A stretch of 64,000 bases of DNA from Murinocardiopsis flavida. GTDB taxonomy: Bacteria; Actinomycetota; Actinomycetes; Streptosporangiales; Streptosporangiaceae. How positions within the stretch are numbered: the first letter of the stretch is position 1; every line of letters starts with the position of its first letter. Location: the NCBI RefSeq assembly GCF_003014485.1, contig NZ_PYGA01000025.1:32180-96179 (forward strand), given 5' to 3'. Positions 48,806-58,252 of this stretch are shown one piece after another. The translations under genes were made by a program, and so were the position numbers. The notes under the pieces were generated by a model. That model was not told the DNA's origin, made no database searches, and worked only from the letters and a program-made list of their open reading frames with translations.

Positions 48806-49897
48806 ATGGGAGTGCGGCACACGACCTGGCGCAACCGGATCGCCTGTGCGGCGGCCGCGTGCATCGCCCTCAGCGGATGCACGATGCAGCCGCCCGGAGG
48901 CGCGGACACGGCGGCGGGGGACGCACCGGCGCCCAGCACCGGCAAACCCGTCATCGGCGTCGCGGCGATCGACCTGACCTCGCCGTTCTTCGTGGGCATG
49001 CGCAAGGCCGCCGACGTCGCCGCCGAGGACTACGGGGTCGCGACGACCTGGCAGAGCGCCGAGGGCAGCGTCGAGAACCAGATCTCCACCATCCAGAACT
49101 TCATCAACCAGGGGGTCGCGGCGATCCTGGTCGACCCCCTGGACAAGAACGCGCTCGGCACCGTGATCAAGCGCGCCGAGGCCGCGGGGATCCCCGTGGT
49201 CAGCATGGGCAACAAGATCGACGCCGAGGGCGCCTACAACACGCTGTACCGCGACGCCGACAACATGGCCACGGTCGCCCGCGCCTCGGCGACCGCCTTG
49301 GGCGGCGAGGGCGAGATCGCGCTGCTCGTGGGGGCCCGGGGCAACTACGTCTCCGACACCAGGGAGAAGGCGTTCCGCACGACCCTCCGCGAGGAGTACC
49401 CCGACATCGACCTGGTGTCGGTGCAGCCCACCGCGTTCGACAGCCGCAAGGCGTCCAACACCACCGTCACCTGGATGACCACCGACCCGGACCTGGACCT
49501 GGTCGCCTGCATCAGCGACCCGCTGTGCCTGTCGGCGAAGACCACCGCGTCGTCGCTGGGCCGGGCGGACCTGCGCGTCGCCGGGCACGACGGCGACGCC
49601 GATATGCACGGGCTGCTGGCGGACGGGTCGATGGTCGTGGACGTGCTCACGGGCGCCGGCCGGGTGGGCTACTGGAACCTCGCCGTCGGGGCGCGGCTGG
49701 CCGACGGCGCCGACCTGCCCCGCGAGCTGTACCTGCCGTCCTACGTCGTGAGCACCGACCGCACCGCCGAGGAGCTGCGCGGAAAGGGCCTGGACCTCGA
49801 CTATGCGACCCCGGAGGAGGCGGCCGCCATCGCCGAGGACTACGGCGACGAGTTCGGCCCCGGCCTCGACGACGCGGACATGACCGTGCGGCCCTGA
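48806..49897 (+). CDS. sugar-type ABC transporter, binding lipoprotein
   Basis: 363 residues. Lipobox LSGC puts the modified cysteine at residue 25. The mature domain is an RbsB-like periplasmic-binding fold: VIGVAAIDLTSPFFVGMRKAADVAAEDYG, then GVAAILVDPLDKNALGTVIKRAEAAGIPVVSMGNKI. This family binds pentoses, hexoses, inositols and autoinducer-2. ATG 48806 with GAGGAG upstream. First gene of the nine-gene operon. Confidence 0.9.
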   Translation: MGVRHTTWRNRIACAAAACIALSGCTMQPPGGADTAAGDAPAPSTGKPVIGVAAIDLTSPFFVGMRKAADVAAEDYGVATTWQSAEGSVENQISTIQNFINQGVAAILVDPLDKNALGTVIKRAEAAGIPVVSMGNKIDAEGAYNTLYRDADNMATVARASATALGGEGEIALLVGARGNYVSDTREKAFRTTLREEYPDIDLVSVQPTAFDSRKASNTTVTWMTTDPDLDLVACISDPLCLSAKTTASSLGRADLRVAGHDGDADMHGLLADGSMVVDVLTGAGRVGYWNLAVGARLADGADLPRELYLPSYVVSTDRTAEELRGKGLDLDYATPEEAAAIAEDYGDEFGPGLDDADMTVRP

Positions 49898-49946
49898 CGC
49901 GGCCCCTCACCCCAGCCTCCAGCCCTCTCCTGCAAAGGGAACCCGC

Positions 49947-52466
49947 ATGATCACCTCCGCACCCCAAGGCCGGCCGGCTCGCGCCGCGTGGGCCGCCGCG
50001 GCGGCGGTGCTGCGCCGCAGCCCGCTGCTGCTGTTCACGGTCCTCACCGTCGCTGTGTTCGCCGTGCTGCGCCCCGACTTCCTCAGCATCGCAGGGTTCC
50101 TCGACATCGGCCAGCAGATCGCGGTCGTCGCCGTCATCGCCTTCGCGATGACCGCGGTCATCGTGGCCCGCGGGATCGACATCTCCGTCGGCGCGACCCT
50201 CGCGGTCTCCGGCGTGGTCGCGGCCCTGGTGCTCCAGGCGGGGGCGCCGGCGCCCGTCGCCATGGCGGCCGCGGTCCTGACGGGCGCGGCGATCGGCACC
50301 CTCAACGGGGTGCTCGTCGGCCTGCTCGGGGTGAGCCCCCTCATCGCCACACTGGGCACGATGGCGTTCGGCAACGGCGCGGCGCTCGCCCTGTCGGGGT
50401 CCTCCTCGGTCGGGGTGCAGAGCACCGCCATGCTCATGCCGGGCGGCAGCTACGTCGGCCCCGTGCCCAGCTCGCTGATCATCGCGCTCGTGTGCATGGC
50501 CGGCTGGGCGCTGGTCCTGCGGTACACCCTCTACGGCCGCTGGCTCTACGCGGTCGGCGGCAACATCGACGCCGCCCGCTCGGCGCTGGCCCCGGCCCGG
50601 CTCGTGCAGATGTCCACCTTCGTGCTGTCCGGTGCGTTCGCCGGGCTCGGCGCGATCATCATGATCGGCCGGGTCGGCTCCGCGCAGCCGCTCGCGGGCC
50701 AGGGCCTGGAGTTCGCGGCGATCACCGCCGTGGTCGTCGGCGGGGCGAAGCTCTCCGGCGGCGTGGGCGGTGTCGGCGGCACCATGCTCGGCGCGACCTT
50801 CGTCGGCGTCATCACCGCCGGGCTGTCCTTCCTGCAACTGCCCCAGCAGGCGATCTACGTGATCACCGGGCTGCTCGTCATCGTCGCCGTCCTCGCCACC
50901 CAGCGCTCCGAACTCGCCGGGCTGCTCCGCGGGCTGCGCCGCTCCGGCGGCGCCCCCTCGGCGGGCGGCCCGCGGCGGGAGCTGGCCCTGGCCGGGGTCG
51001 GCAAGCGGTTCCCCGGTGTGCGCGCCCTGCACGACGTGACGTTCAGCCTGCGCGCTGGCGAGGTGACCGCCCTCGCGGGGGAGAACGGGGCGGGCAAGTC
51101 CACCCTCGTCAAGGTGCTCGCCGGGGTGCACGAGCCCGACAGCGGGCGGGTGGAGCTCGACGGGACACCGGTGCGGCTGCGCTCGGCCGACGACGCCCGC
51201 GCCGTCGGCGTCAGCGTCATCCACCAGCACTTCAGCCTCGTGCCCGACCTCACCGTGCTGCACAACCTCTTCCTCGGCCGCGAACCCACCCGGCTGGGCG
51301 CGCTGCGGCTGCCCCTGATGCGGCGCAGGGCCGCGAAGCTGTTCGCCGACCTGGAACTCGGCATCGACCCGGACACCCCCGTCGCGGGGCTGACCGTCGG
51401 CGAGCAGCAGCTCGTCGAGGTCGCCAAGGCGATGCTGGACGACTCCTGGCTGATCGTCATGGACGAGCCCACCTCGGCGCTGTCCACCAGGGAGCGCGAG
51501 CGGCTCTACGCGCTGGTGCGCCGGCTGGTCGCCCGCGACGTCGCCGTCCTCTACATCTCGCACAAGATGGAGGAGGTCTTCGACCTGTGCGACCGCGTGG
51601 TGGTCCTGCGCGACGGCGCGTTCATCGGCGAGCGCGCGACCGCCGACATCGACGAGGCCGGGCTGATCACCATGATGGTGGGCCGCACCGTCGACCAGGT
51701 CTTCCCCCACCGCGCCGCCGAGACCGGGGAGGTGCTGCTGGAGATCGACGCGATCGGCGACGGCGGCCGCCTCCGGGACGCGAGCCTGACGGTCCGCGCC
51801 GGCGAGGTCGTCGCACTCGCCGGGCTCATGGGCTCGGGCCGCAGCGAGGTGCTGCGCTGCGCGGCGGGGCTCGCCCGGCATTCACGCGGCCGGATCGCCG
51901 TCGCGGGCGCGGAGCTGCGGCCGGGCGACCGGGTGCGCGCCAACGGCGCCGGAGTCGCCTACGTTCCCGAGGACCGCCACCGCGAGGGGATCGTCCAGGC
52001 GATGAGCGTCGCCGACAACATCGCCCTGGCGTGGCTGCGCCGCCACTCCCGGTGGGGTCTCGTCCCCGCGGGCGCCGCGGCGGTCGTCGAGGACGGGATC
52101 TCTCGCCTCGGCGTCAAGCCGCCGACGCCAGGCACCGCGGCGGGGGTCCTGTCGGGCGGCAACCAGCAGAAGGTCGTCCTCGCGCGCTGGCTCGCCACCG
52201 AGCCCCGCGTCCTGCTCCTCGACGAGCCGACCAACGGTGTGGACGTCGGCGCCAAGGCCGAGATCCACGGCCTCATCGCCGACCTCAAGGACCGCGGGAT
52301 CGCCGTCCTCATGGTCTCCAGCGAACTCCCCGAGGTCCTCGGCGTCGCCGACCGGATCGTGGTCATGCACGCCGGCCGGACCGCGGGGGAGCTGCCCCGC
52401 GGCAGCAGCGAGGAGGAGGTCATGGCCCTCGCCTTCGGCAGGGCCGCCCCGGCAGCCACCAGTTGA
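49947..52466 (+). CDS. fused ABC sugar permease (RbsC-like) and tandem ATPase (RbsA-like)
   Basis: 839 residues in one frame. Residues 1-325 are an RbsC/XylH-type permease with about nine membrane segments and GGAKLSGGVGGVGGTMLGA at 265-283. A short linker leads to two ATPase domains: Walker A GENGAGKST at 378-386, signature LTVGEQQ, Walker B MDEPTSAL; then the degenerate second domain (GLMGSGRSE, LSGGNQQKV, LLDEPTNGVD). In almost all ribose-family systems these are separate rbsC and rbsA genes. ATG 49947 with AAAGGGAA upstream. A second stand-alone permease in the same operon (56093) could provide the other half of the channel. Confidence 0.93.
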   Translation: MITSAPQGRPARAAWAAAAAVLRRSPLLLFTVLTVAVFAVLRPDFLSIAGFLDIGQQIAVVAVIAFAMTAVIVARGIDISVGATLAVSGVVAALVLQAGAPAPVAMAAAVLTGAAIGTLNGVLVGLLGVSPLIATLGTMAFGNGAALALSGSSSVGVQSTAMLMPGGSYVGPVPSSLIIALVCMAGWALVLRYTLYGRWLYAVGGNIDAARSALAPARLVQMSTFVLSGAFAGLGAIIMIGRVGSAQPLAGQGLEFAAITAVVVGGAKLSGGVGGVGGTMLGATFVGVITAGLSFLQLPQQAIYVITGLLVIVAVLATQRSELAGLLRGLRRSGGAPSAGGPRRELALAGVGKRFPGVRALHDVTFSLRAGEVTALAGENGAGKSTLVKVLAGVHEPDSGRVELDGTPVRLRSADDARAVGVSVIHQHFSLVPDLTVLHNLFLGREPTRLGALRLPLMRRRAAKLFADLELGIDPDTPVAGLTVGEQQLVEVAKAMLDDSWLIVMDEPTSALSTRERERLYALVRRLVARDVAVLYISHKMEEVFDLCDRVVVLRDGAFIGERATADIDEAGLITMMVGRTVDQVFPHRAAETGEVLLEIDAIGDGGRLRDASLTVRAGEVVALAGLMGSGRSEVLRCAAGLARHSRGRIAVAGAELRPGDRVRANGAGVAYVPEDRHREGIVQAMSVADNIALAWLRRHSRWGLVPAGAAAVVEDGISRLGVKPPTPGTAAGVLSGGNQQKVVLARWLATEPRVLLLDEPTNGVDVGAKAEIHGLIADLKDRGIAVLMVSSELPEVLGVADRIVVMHAGRTAGELPRGSSEEEVMALAFGRAAPAATS

Positions 52467-52515
52467 GAACAGCACGCACGCGGCGCCCCGGCGCCCGGCA
52501 ACCGAAAGGAAAGCG

Positions 52516-53526
52516 ATGACCCTCAAGACCGCCGTCGTGGGAGCCGGATTCATGGGCGGGCTGCACGCCCGCACCGTGGCGGAGTCCGATGTCGCCTCGC
52601 TCGCCGCCGTCGTGGACTTCGACGCCGGGGCCGGGGGGCGGCTCGCCCGCGAGCTCGGCACCCGGCACCTGCCCTCGGTCGAGGACGCGCTCGCCGAGGA
52701 CATCGACGCGTTCATCGTCGCGGTGCCCGACCGCGCCCACGTCGCCCCCGCCCGCACCCTCCTGGCAGCCGGCAAGCCCGTGCTGCTGGAGAAGCCCATG
52801 GCGGACACCCTCGACGGCGCCCGCGCCATCGCCGCCGCGGCGGAGGAGGGCGGCGGCCGCCTCATGGTCGGCCAACTGCTGCGCTTCGACCCCCGCTACG
52901 CGGGGGCGGCCCAGGCCGTCGCGTCCGGGGCGATCGGCACCCCGCTGCACGTCACCGCGGGCCGGATCGCCAACCGCGAGATCGGCCTGCGCATGGCGGG
53001 GACCAGCTCCGTGCTGTTCTACCTCGGCATCCACGACGCCGACGCCATGCAGTGGGTCACCGGGCAGCCCATCACCCGCGTCTACTCCCGCGCGGTGTCC
53101 AAGCTGATGCCCGCCAACGGCGTGGCGTCCGAGGACGCCATCCTCACCGTCTGCGACCTGGCGGACGGGACGGTCGGCCAGCTCTTCAACGGCTGGACCC
53201 GCACCTCCGACGACCCGGTGGGGATCGACGGCCGCCTGGAGGTCATGGGCACCGAGGGCACGGTCGCGGTGGACGTCCGCGACCACGGCCTGCGCGTCTT
53301 CGGCCCCGGCGGGCTCACCACCCCCGACGCCCTGCACTGGCCCGAGACCAACGGCCGCATCCGCGGCGACCTCGCGGCGGAGGTCCGCCACTTCGCCACC
53401 GCCGTGCGCGACGGCGACGAGTTCGCGGTGCCGGTCGCCGACGCCATGCGCGGCGTCGCCGTCAACGACGCCATCCTGCGCTCCGTCGCCAGCGGCGCCC
53501 CCGAGGACGTCGAGCGGGTCGACTGA
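52516..53526 (+). CDS. Gfo/Idh/MocA family oxidoreductase, first copy
   Basis: 336 residues. Rossmann loop GAGFMGGLHA at about 8-17, LLEKPMADTLDGA with the catalytic EKP lysine, and the C-terminal alpha/beta domain (FYLGIHDADAMQWVTG). NAD(P)-dependent dehydrogenases of this family oxidise inositols, sugars, amino sugars or their ketones. AAAGGAAAG precedes ATG 52516. Followed by the aminotransferase with an overlapping TGATG, so an oxidised ketone could be the amino acceptor or the product of transamination. Confidence 0.88.
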   Translation: MTLKTAVVGAGFMGGLHARTVAESDVASLAAVVDFDAGAGGRLARELGTRHLPSVEDALAEDIDAFIVAVPDRAHVAPARTLLAAGKPVLLEKPMADTLDGARAIAAAAEEGGGRLMVGQLLRFDPRYAGAAQAVASGAIGTPLHVTAGRIANREIGLRMAGTSSVLFYLGIHDADAMQWVTGQPITRVYSRAVSKLMPANGVASEDAILTVCDLADGTVGQLFNGWTRTSDDPVGIDGRLEVMGTEGTVAVDVRDHGLRVFGPGGLTTPDALHWPETNGRIRGDLAAEVRHFATAVRDGDEFAVPVADAMRGVAVNDAILRSVASGAPEDVERVD

Positions 53527-54635
53527 TGCGACCGGGCGCAGAGGTGCGGGCGGCGCACTTCCCCGACCTCGCCGGGACCCGCTACCTCGACACGGCCACC
53601 CAGGGCGTCGGCCCCTGCGCCGCCGCCACGGCCATGTCGGACGCGGTCCGCGAATGGGCCGGCGGCACCGCCGACTACACGCGGTGGGAGGCCGCGGGCG
53701 AGCGCGCCCGCGGCCTCGCCGCGGGCCTCCTCGGCCGCCCGGACACCGAGGTCGCCCTGGTGCCGTCCCAGGTCGCTGCGGCGGCCATGGTCGCGCACCG
53801 GTTCCCCGACGCCGTCGTCGCGGTCCCCGAGCAGGAGTACCGGGCGAACCTGCTGCCGTGGACCACCTCCCGCCCGGCCGACCGCGTCCGCCTGATCCCC
53901 GCGCCCGCGACAACGGAGCGGATCCTCGCCGCGATCGACGGCGGGGCGGGGCTGGTGGCCGTGTCGAGCGTGCAGTCCGCCGACGGCCTCCGCGTCGACC
54001 TGGCCCGCGTCGTCGAGCGCGCGCACGCGTCCGGCGCGCTGGTCTACGTCGACGCGAGCCAGTCCTTCGGGGTCGACGCCGGCCTCGCAGCCAGCGGCGC
54101 CGACGTCATCGCCGCCGTCGGGTACAAGTGGCTGCTCGGGCCCCGCGGCCTGTGTTACCTGATGGTGCGCCCCGGCCTCAGGGAGCGCGTCGCGCCGCTG
54201 CTCGCCTCCCCGGAATCGGCGCACGACGCCCGGCACTACGGGACGCACTACCGGCCCTGGGACGACGGCCGCCGCTTCGACCAGCCGCCCGCCTGGCCGG
54301 CACTGGTGGGCGCGGTCGCCGGGCTGGAGCTGGTGTCCGGGTTCGGCGCCGCCGCGCTCGACGCACACAGCACGGCGCTGGCCAGCCGGATGCGGACCGG
54401 CCTCGCCCGCATCGGCCTCGACGCCGTCGCCGAGGACCGCCCCTCGCCCATCGTCGCCGTCCGCGCCGGCGACCCCGGCGCCGTCGTGGCCCGCCTCGCC
54501 GCCGCCGGGATCCGCGCGGCCGCCCGCACCTCGCTGGTGCGCTTCGCCTTCCACCTGTACAACGACACCGCCGACGTCGACGCCGCACTGCGCGTGCTCG
54601 CCGACGCCGCCAGCCCGCAAGGAGCCACACCATGA
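53526..54635 (+). CDS. class V aminotransferase-fold PLP enzyme
   Basis: 369 residues. PLP-binding D176 and Q179 in YVDASQSF and Schiff-base K201 in GYKWLLGPRG define the class V (isopenicillin-N epimerase / cysteine desulfurase-like) fold. It may transaminate, eliminate or epimerise an amino compound; a cysteine desulfurase role is unlikely because the catalytic cysteine loop is absent. The start overlaps the preceding stop and its own stop overlaps the next start (ATGA). Confidence 0.85.
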   Translation: MRPGAEVRAAHFPDLAGTRYLDTATQGVGPCAAATAMSDAVREWAGGTADYTRWEAAGERARGLAAGLLGRPDTEVALVPSQVAAAAMVAHRFPDAVVAVPEQEYRANLLPWTTSRPADRVRLIPAPATTERILAAIDGGAGLVAVSSVQSADGLRVDLARVVERAHASGALVYVDASQSFGVDAGLAASGADVIAAVGYKWLLGPRGLCYLMVRPGLRERVAPLLASPESAHDARHYGTHYRPWDDGRRFDQPPAWPALVGAVAGLELVSGFGAAALDAHSTALASRMRTGLARIGLDAVAEDRPSPIVAVRAGDPGAVVARLAAAGIRAAARTSLVRFAFHLYNDTADVDAALRVLADAASPQGATP

Positions 54636-56089
54636 GCCAGCCGGTCGCCCCCATGTTCATCGACGGCAAGGAGCACACGCCCGACCGTCCCACGCGGGTC
54701 CTGCGCAGCCCCGGTGACGGCACCGAATGCGGCGCCATCCGGCTGGGCACCACCGAGGACGTCGACCTCGCCGTGCGCGCCGCCCGCGCGGCGGCCCCCG
54801 GCCTGCGCACCACGCCCGTCTTCGAGCGCGCCGACCTGTGCCGCCGCCTCGCCGACGCGGTCGCCGCGAACCGCACCGACCTCGCCCGCCGGCTCAGCAC
54901 CGAGCACGGCAAGCCGTTCCACACCGAGGCGCACGGCGAGATCGACGCGGTCGTCAACGCGTTCCGCGACGCCGCCGACCAGGTGGTGTCCATGCGCACC
55001 GAGTCCATCGCGGTCCGCGACCCCGCCAAGCGGGTCGCCGTCACCCGGCGCCCGCGCGGCGTCTACGCCGTGGTCACGCCGTGGAACTTCCCCCTCGCGG
55101 TCGCCTCGATCTACTACCTGGCGCCCGGCCTCGCCACCGGCAACGCCCTGGTGTGGACCCCGGCGCCCAGCGTCGCGGGCGTCGCGGCGGAACTGACGGC
55201 GATCCTGCACGACGCGGGACTGCCAGCGGGGGCGCTGAACCTGGTCACCGGCGAAGGCCCCGTCGTCGGCAACGCCGCGATCCGGCACCCCGGCGTCGAC
55301 GCGGTGGCGTTCACCGGGAGCACCGCCACCGGGCACCGCATCGCCGAGGCCGCCGTGGGCAAGCCGCTGCAACTGGAGCTCGGCGGCAACGGCCCCACGA
55401 TCGTGCTGCCGGACGCCGACCTGGACCTCGCCGCCCGCGCGATCGCCGGGGGCTGCTTCGCCAACGCCGGCCAGATCTGCACCTCCACCGAGCGCATCCT
55501 CGCCCACCGCGACATCGCGACCCCGCTCGCCGAGCGCATCGCCGAGCACGCCGCCGCCGTCGTCCTCGGCGACCCCTTCGACCCCGCCACCACCATGGGG
55601 CCGGTGCACACCGCCGACCTCGCGGCGAAGGTCCGCGGCCAGGTCGAGGCGGCGGTCGCCGGGGGCGGCCGCCTCGTCGCGGGCGGCACCGCGCTCCCCG
55701 ACGCGCCCACCCCCAACTACGTCCCCGCGACCGTGGTCGACGGCGTCCCCCACGACGCCGAGCTGCACGTGGCGGAGACGTTCGGGCCGGTCGCGCCCGT
55801 GGTGCACTTCGCGGACGACGCCGAGCTGCGCTCCCTGGTGCACCGCAGCGACTTCGGCCTGTCCGGCGCCGTCTTCAGCGCCGACATCGAGCGCGCCATC
55901 CCGCTCGCGGAGTCCCTGCCGTGCGGGATCGTCAACCTCAACGAGGCCAGCAGCTACTGGGAGCCCAACATCCCCGCCGGGGGCGTGTCGGGCACCGGCA
56001 GCGGCTACGGCCGCACCGGCGGGCCGTGGTCGCTGGAGGAGATGACGGAGCAGCAGGCCATCGTCATCACGACCCGGAGCGGGGACTAG
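54632..56089 (+). CDS. aldehyde dehydrogenase family protein
   Basis: 485 residues. Catalytic C283 in NAGQICTSTER and general base E249 in LELGGNGP, with VTPWNFPLA at 148-156. It oxidises an aldehyde to a carboxylate with NAD(P). The lysine of the usual VLKP-E-TP loop, which contacts the cofactor ribose, is replaced (VWTPAPS at 174-180), an uncommon change that could alter cofactor binding. Close relatives act on semialdehydes; the substrate here would come from the transaminase or PLP-lyase step in the operon. Confidence 0.88.
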   Translation: MSQPVAPMFIDGKEHTPDRPTRVLRSPGDGTECGAIRLGTTEDVDLAVRAARAAAPGLRTTPVFERADLCRRLADAVAANRTDLARRLSTEHGKPFHTEAHGEIDAVVNAFRDAADQVVSMRTESIAVRDPAKRVAVTRRPRGVYAVVTPWNFPLAVASIYYLAPGLATGNALVWTPAPSVAGVAAELTAILHDAGLPAGALNLVTGEGPVVGNAAIRHPGVDAVAFTGSTATGHRIAEAAVGKPLQLELGGNGPTIVLPDADLDLAARAIAGGCFANAGQICTSTERILAHRDIATPLAERIAEHAAAVVLGDPFDPATTMGPVHTADLAAKVRGQVEAAVAGGGRLVAGGTALPDAPTPNYVPATVVDGVPHDAELHVAETFGPVAPVVHFADDAELRSLVHRSDFGLSGAVFSADIERAIPLAESLPCGIVNLNEASSYWEPNIPAGGVSGTGSGYGRTGGPWSLEEMTEQQAIVITTRSGD

Positions 56090-56092
56090 GCT

Positions 56093-57058
56093 ATGTCGGC
56101 GCGCACCCGGCGCGGCCTGATCGCGCTCGCCCCCGTCGTCCTGCTGCTCGTGCTCCTCGCGGCGTTCACCCTGATGGACCCGCGGATCGCGACACCGGTC
56201 AACCTGCGAAACATCGTGCTCCAAGCGGTGCCCGTCGCGCTGCTGGCGCTCAGCGCATACGTCGTGCTCGTCACCGCGGGGATCGACCTGTCCGCCGGGT
56301 ACGCCGTCGGGCTGGCGGGGGTGGTGATGGCGGGCCTGCTCACCGGCGGCAGCGGGCTGCCCGCGGCCCTGCTGGGCGGCCTTGCCGCTGCCGCCGCCGT
56401 GGGCCTGGTGAACGGGGTGCTGATCGGGCTCGCCGGACTGCCCCCGTTCGTGGCCACCCTGGGCACCATGACGATCGTGCAGGGGCTGACCATGTTCGCC
56501 GCCCCGCAAGGGCTCATGGTCGTCGACGACCCGTTCCTCACCTGGCTCGGGCAGGGCACGATCGCGGGCCTGCCTGTTCCGGTCCTCGCTGTCGCCGCGG
56601 TGTCGGCGGCGGTCTGGTTCCTGATGCGCCGCACCCGCTTCGGACTGCGAACCTACGCCTACGGCTCCGACCAGGCCGCGAGCCGCCTGACGGGGGTGCG
56701 CACCGGGCCGCAGATGGTGGCCGTGTACCTGCTCGCCGGTGTCCTCGTGTTCGGCTCGGCGCTGCTGCTCGTCGCGCAGGTGCCGCTCGTGCAGCCCAAC
56801 ATGGGCGGGATCCCGCTGCTGCTCGATGCCATCGCCGCGGCGGTCCTCGGCGGGACCAGCATCTTCGGTGGCCGCGGCAGCGTCGGCGGCGTCCTCGTGG
56901 GCGTGCTGATCATCGGCCTGGTCACCAACGCCTTGCAGATCCTCGGCGTGGACCCCTCCGCCATCGACCTGTTCAAGGGCCTGATCATCGTGGCGGCCCT
57001 CGTGCTCGACGTCGGCCTGCGCACCCTGCACACCCGCGCGGTCAAGGCGGCGGCGTGA
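56093..57058 (+). CDS. ABC sugar permease, RbsC-like, stand-alone
   Basis: 321 residues, about nine membrane segments. GIDLSAGYAVGLAGVV, GLPPFVATLGTMTIVQGL and GGTSIFGGRGSVGGVLVGVL are RbsC/AraH-type motifs. It is separated from the fused permease-ATPase by three enzyme genes, yet is in the same operon (three-base gap after the aldehyde dehydrogenase). It probably pairs with the permease half of the fusion to form a heterodimeric channel. ATG 56093. Confidence 0.9.
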   Translation: MSARTRRGLIALAPVVLLLVLLAAFTLMDPRIATPVNLRNIVLQAVPVALLALSAYVVLVTAGIDLSAGYAVGLAGVVMAGLLTGGSGLPAALLGGLAAAAAVGLVNGVLIGLAGLPPFVATLGTMTIVQGLTMFAAPQGLMVVDDPFLTWLGQGTIAGLPVPVLAVAAVSAAVWFLMRRTRFGLRTYAYGSDQAASRLTGVRTGPQMVAVYLLAGVLVFGSALLLVAQVPLVQPNMGGIPLLLDAIAAAVLGGTSIFGGRGSVGGVLVGVLIIGLVTNALQILGVDPSAIDLFKGLIIVAALVLDVGLRTLHTRAVKAAA

Positions 57059-58221
57059 CCGGGGGAGCGGGGCGGCCGTGGACGCTGCACTGCGCCGCGT
57101 GCGGCGGGGCCGAACCGGGCGGCGGCGGATTCCGCTGCCCCGCGTGCGGCGGGGTGCGCCGGGCGGAGCCGCCGCCCGGTTCCGCCGTCCCCGCTGACAG
57201 TGGCGCGCCGGGAATGTGGCGCTACCGCTCGGCGCTGCCGCCCGTCCCCGCGCCCGTCACCATGGACGAGGGCGGCACCCCGCTGCTGGACCGCCCCGCG
57301 CTGGCCGAGCGGTTCGGCGTCGCGGCGCTCGCGGTGAAGGACGAGACCCGCAACCCCACCCTGTCTTTCAAGGACCGGGCGATGTCGCTCGGCGTGAGCC
57401 TCGCGGCGGGCGTCCCCGGCCTCCCGGGCGTGGTCGCCGCCTCGACCGGCAACACCGCCGTCTCGGCCGCGGCCTACGCGGCGCTGGCCGGGGTCCCGTG
57501 CCGCCTGGTGTGCGCCGAGGCCGCCGCCGGGGGCGCCAAACTGCGCATCGCCCGCGCGCTGGGCGCCGAGGTCCGCGCCGTGCCCGGGGACTTCAGCGCG
57601 GCGCATCGCGCGGCCGCCGCGCTGGAGGAAGCCGGCTGGTACACGCTGACCACCACCTTCCGCAACCCCTTCCTCGCCGAGGCGCACCGCAGCGTCGCCT
57701 TCGAGATCGCGGCGCAGACGCTGGGGCGGCCCCCCGGCTGGGTCCTCGTCCCGGTCGGGGCCGGGCCGCTGCTCTGGGGCATCCACCAGGGGTTCGCCGC
57801 GCTGCACGCCGGAGGGCTGCTGGACGCCGTGCCCCGGATGGTCGCCGTCCAAGCGGCGGCCTGCGCCCCCATCGTCCGCGCGTTCGACGAGGGCGCCGCC
57901 GAACCGGCCCCTGCCGACCCCGGGCCCACCTCCGCCGGGGCGATCGCGGACCCGCTGCGCGGCTACACCGACGAGGGCGCGCTGACACTGCGCGCGGTCC
58001 GCGCGTCCGGCGGCGCCGCCGTCGCGGTCGACGACACCGCCATCGAGGACGCGATGCGCGTCGCGGCGCGCGCCTGCGGCCTGCTGCTGGAACCCGCCGC
58101 CGCTGCGCCGTTGGCAGCCGTCGCCGCCCTGCGCCGCAGCGGTGCCATGCCGCCCGGCGCCGAGGTGGCCGTGCTCGCCACCGGGCACGGCGCGAAGGAA
58201 CCCGACCGACTCGCCGGCTGA
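57055..58221 (+). CDS. threonine synthase-like PLP enzyme with zinc ribbon
   Basis: 388 residues. An N-terminal zinc ribbon (C13, C16, C28, C31 in two CAACGG/CPACGG knuckles) is followed by a fold-type II PLP domain: K106 in LSFKDRAM, phosphate loop STGNTAVSAAAYAA, and a C-terminal ATGHG. This is the threonine synthase / cysteate synthase / diaminopropionate-lyase-like group. As a catabolic gene it more likely does a beta- or gamma-elimination on an amino acid than threonine synthesis, since no homoserine pathway genes are near. GTG 57055 overlaps the permease stop (GTGA). Confidence 0.87.
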   Translation: MTGGAGRPWTLHCAACGGAEPGGGGFRCPACGGVRRAEPPPGSAVPADSGAPGMWRYRSALPPVPAPVTMDEGGTPLLDRPALAERFGVAALAVKDETRNPTLSFKDRAMSLGVSLAAGVPGLPGVVAASTGNTAVSAAAYAALAGVPCRLVCAEAAAGGAKLRIARALGAEVRAVPGDFSAAHRAAAALEEAGWYTLTTTFRNPFLAEAHRSVAFEIAAQTLGRPPGWVLVPVGAGPLLWGIHQGFAALHAGGLLDAVPRMVAVQAAACAPIVRAFDEGAAEPAPADPGPTSAGAIADPLRGYTDEGALTLRAVRASGGAAVAVDDTAIEDAMRVAARACGLLLEPAAAAPLAAVAALRRSGAMPPGAEVAVLATGHGAKEPDRLAG

Positions 58222-58252
58222 GCCCGGCGGTCGCCGACTTGAGGGAGCACGC

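Noticed and set aside
54727..57054. Long upstream extension of the threonine-synthase-like frame
   Set aside because: The extension is out of frame with the aldehyde dehydrogenase and permease it overlaps; real homology begins at the GTG at 57055.
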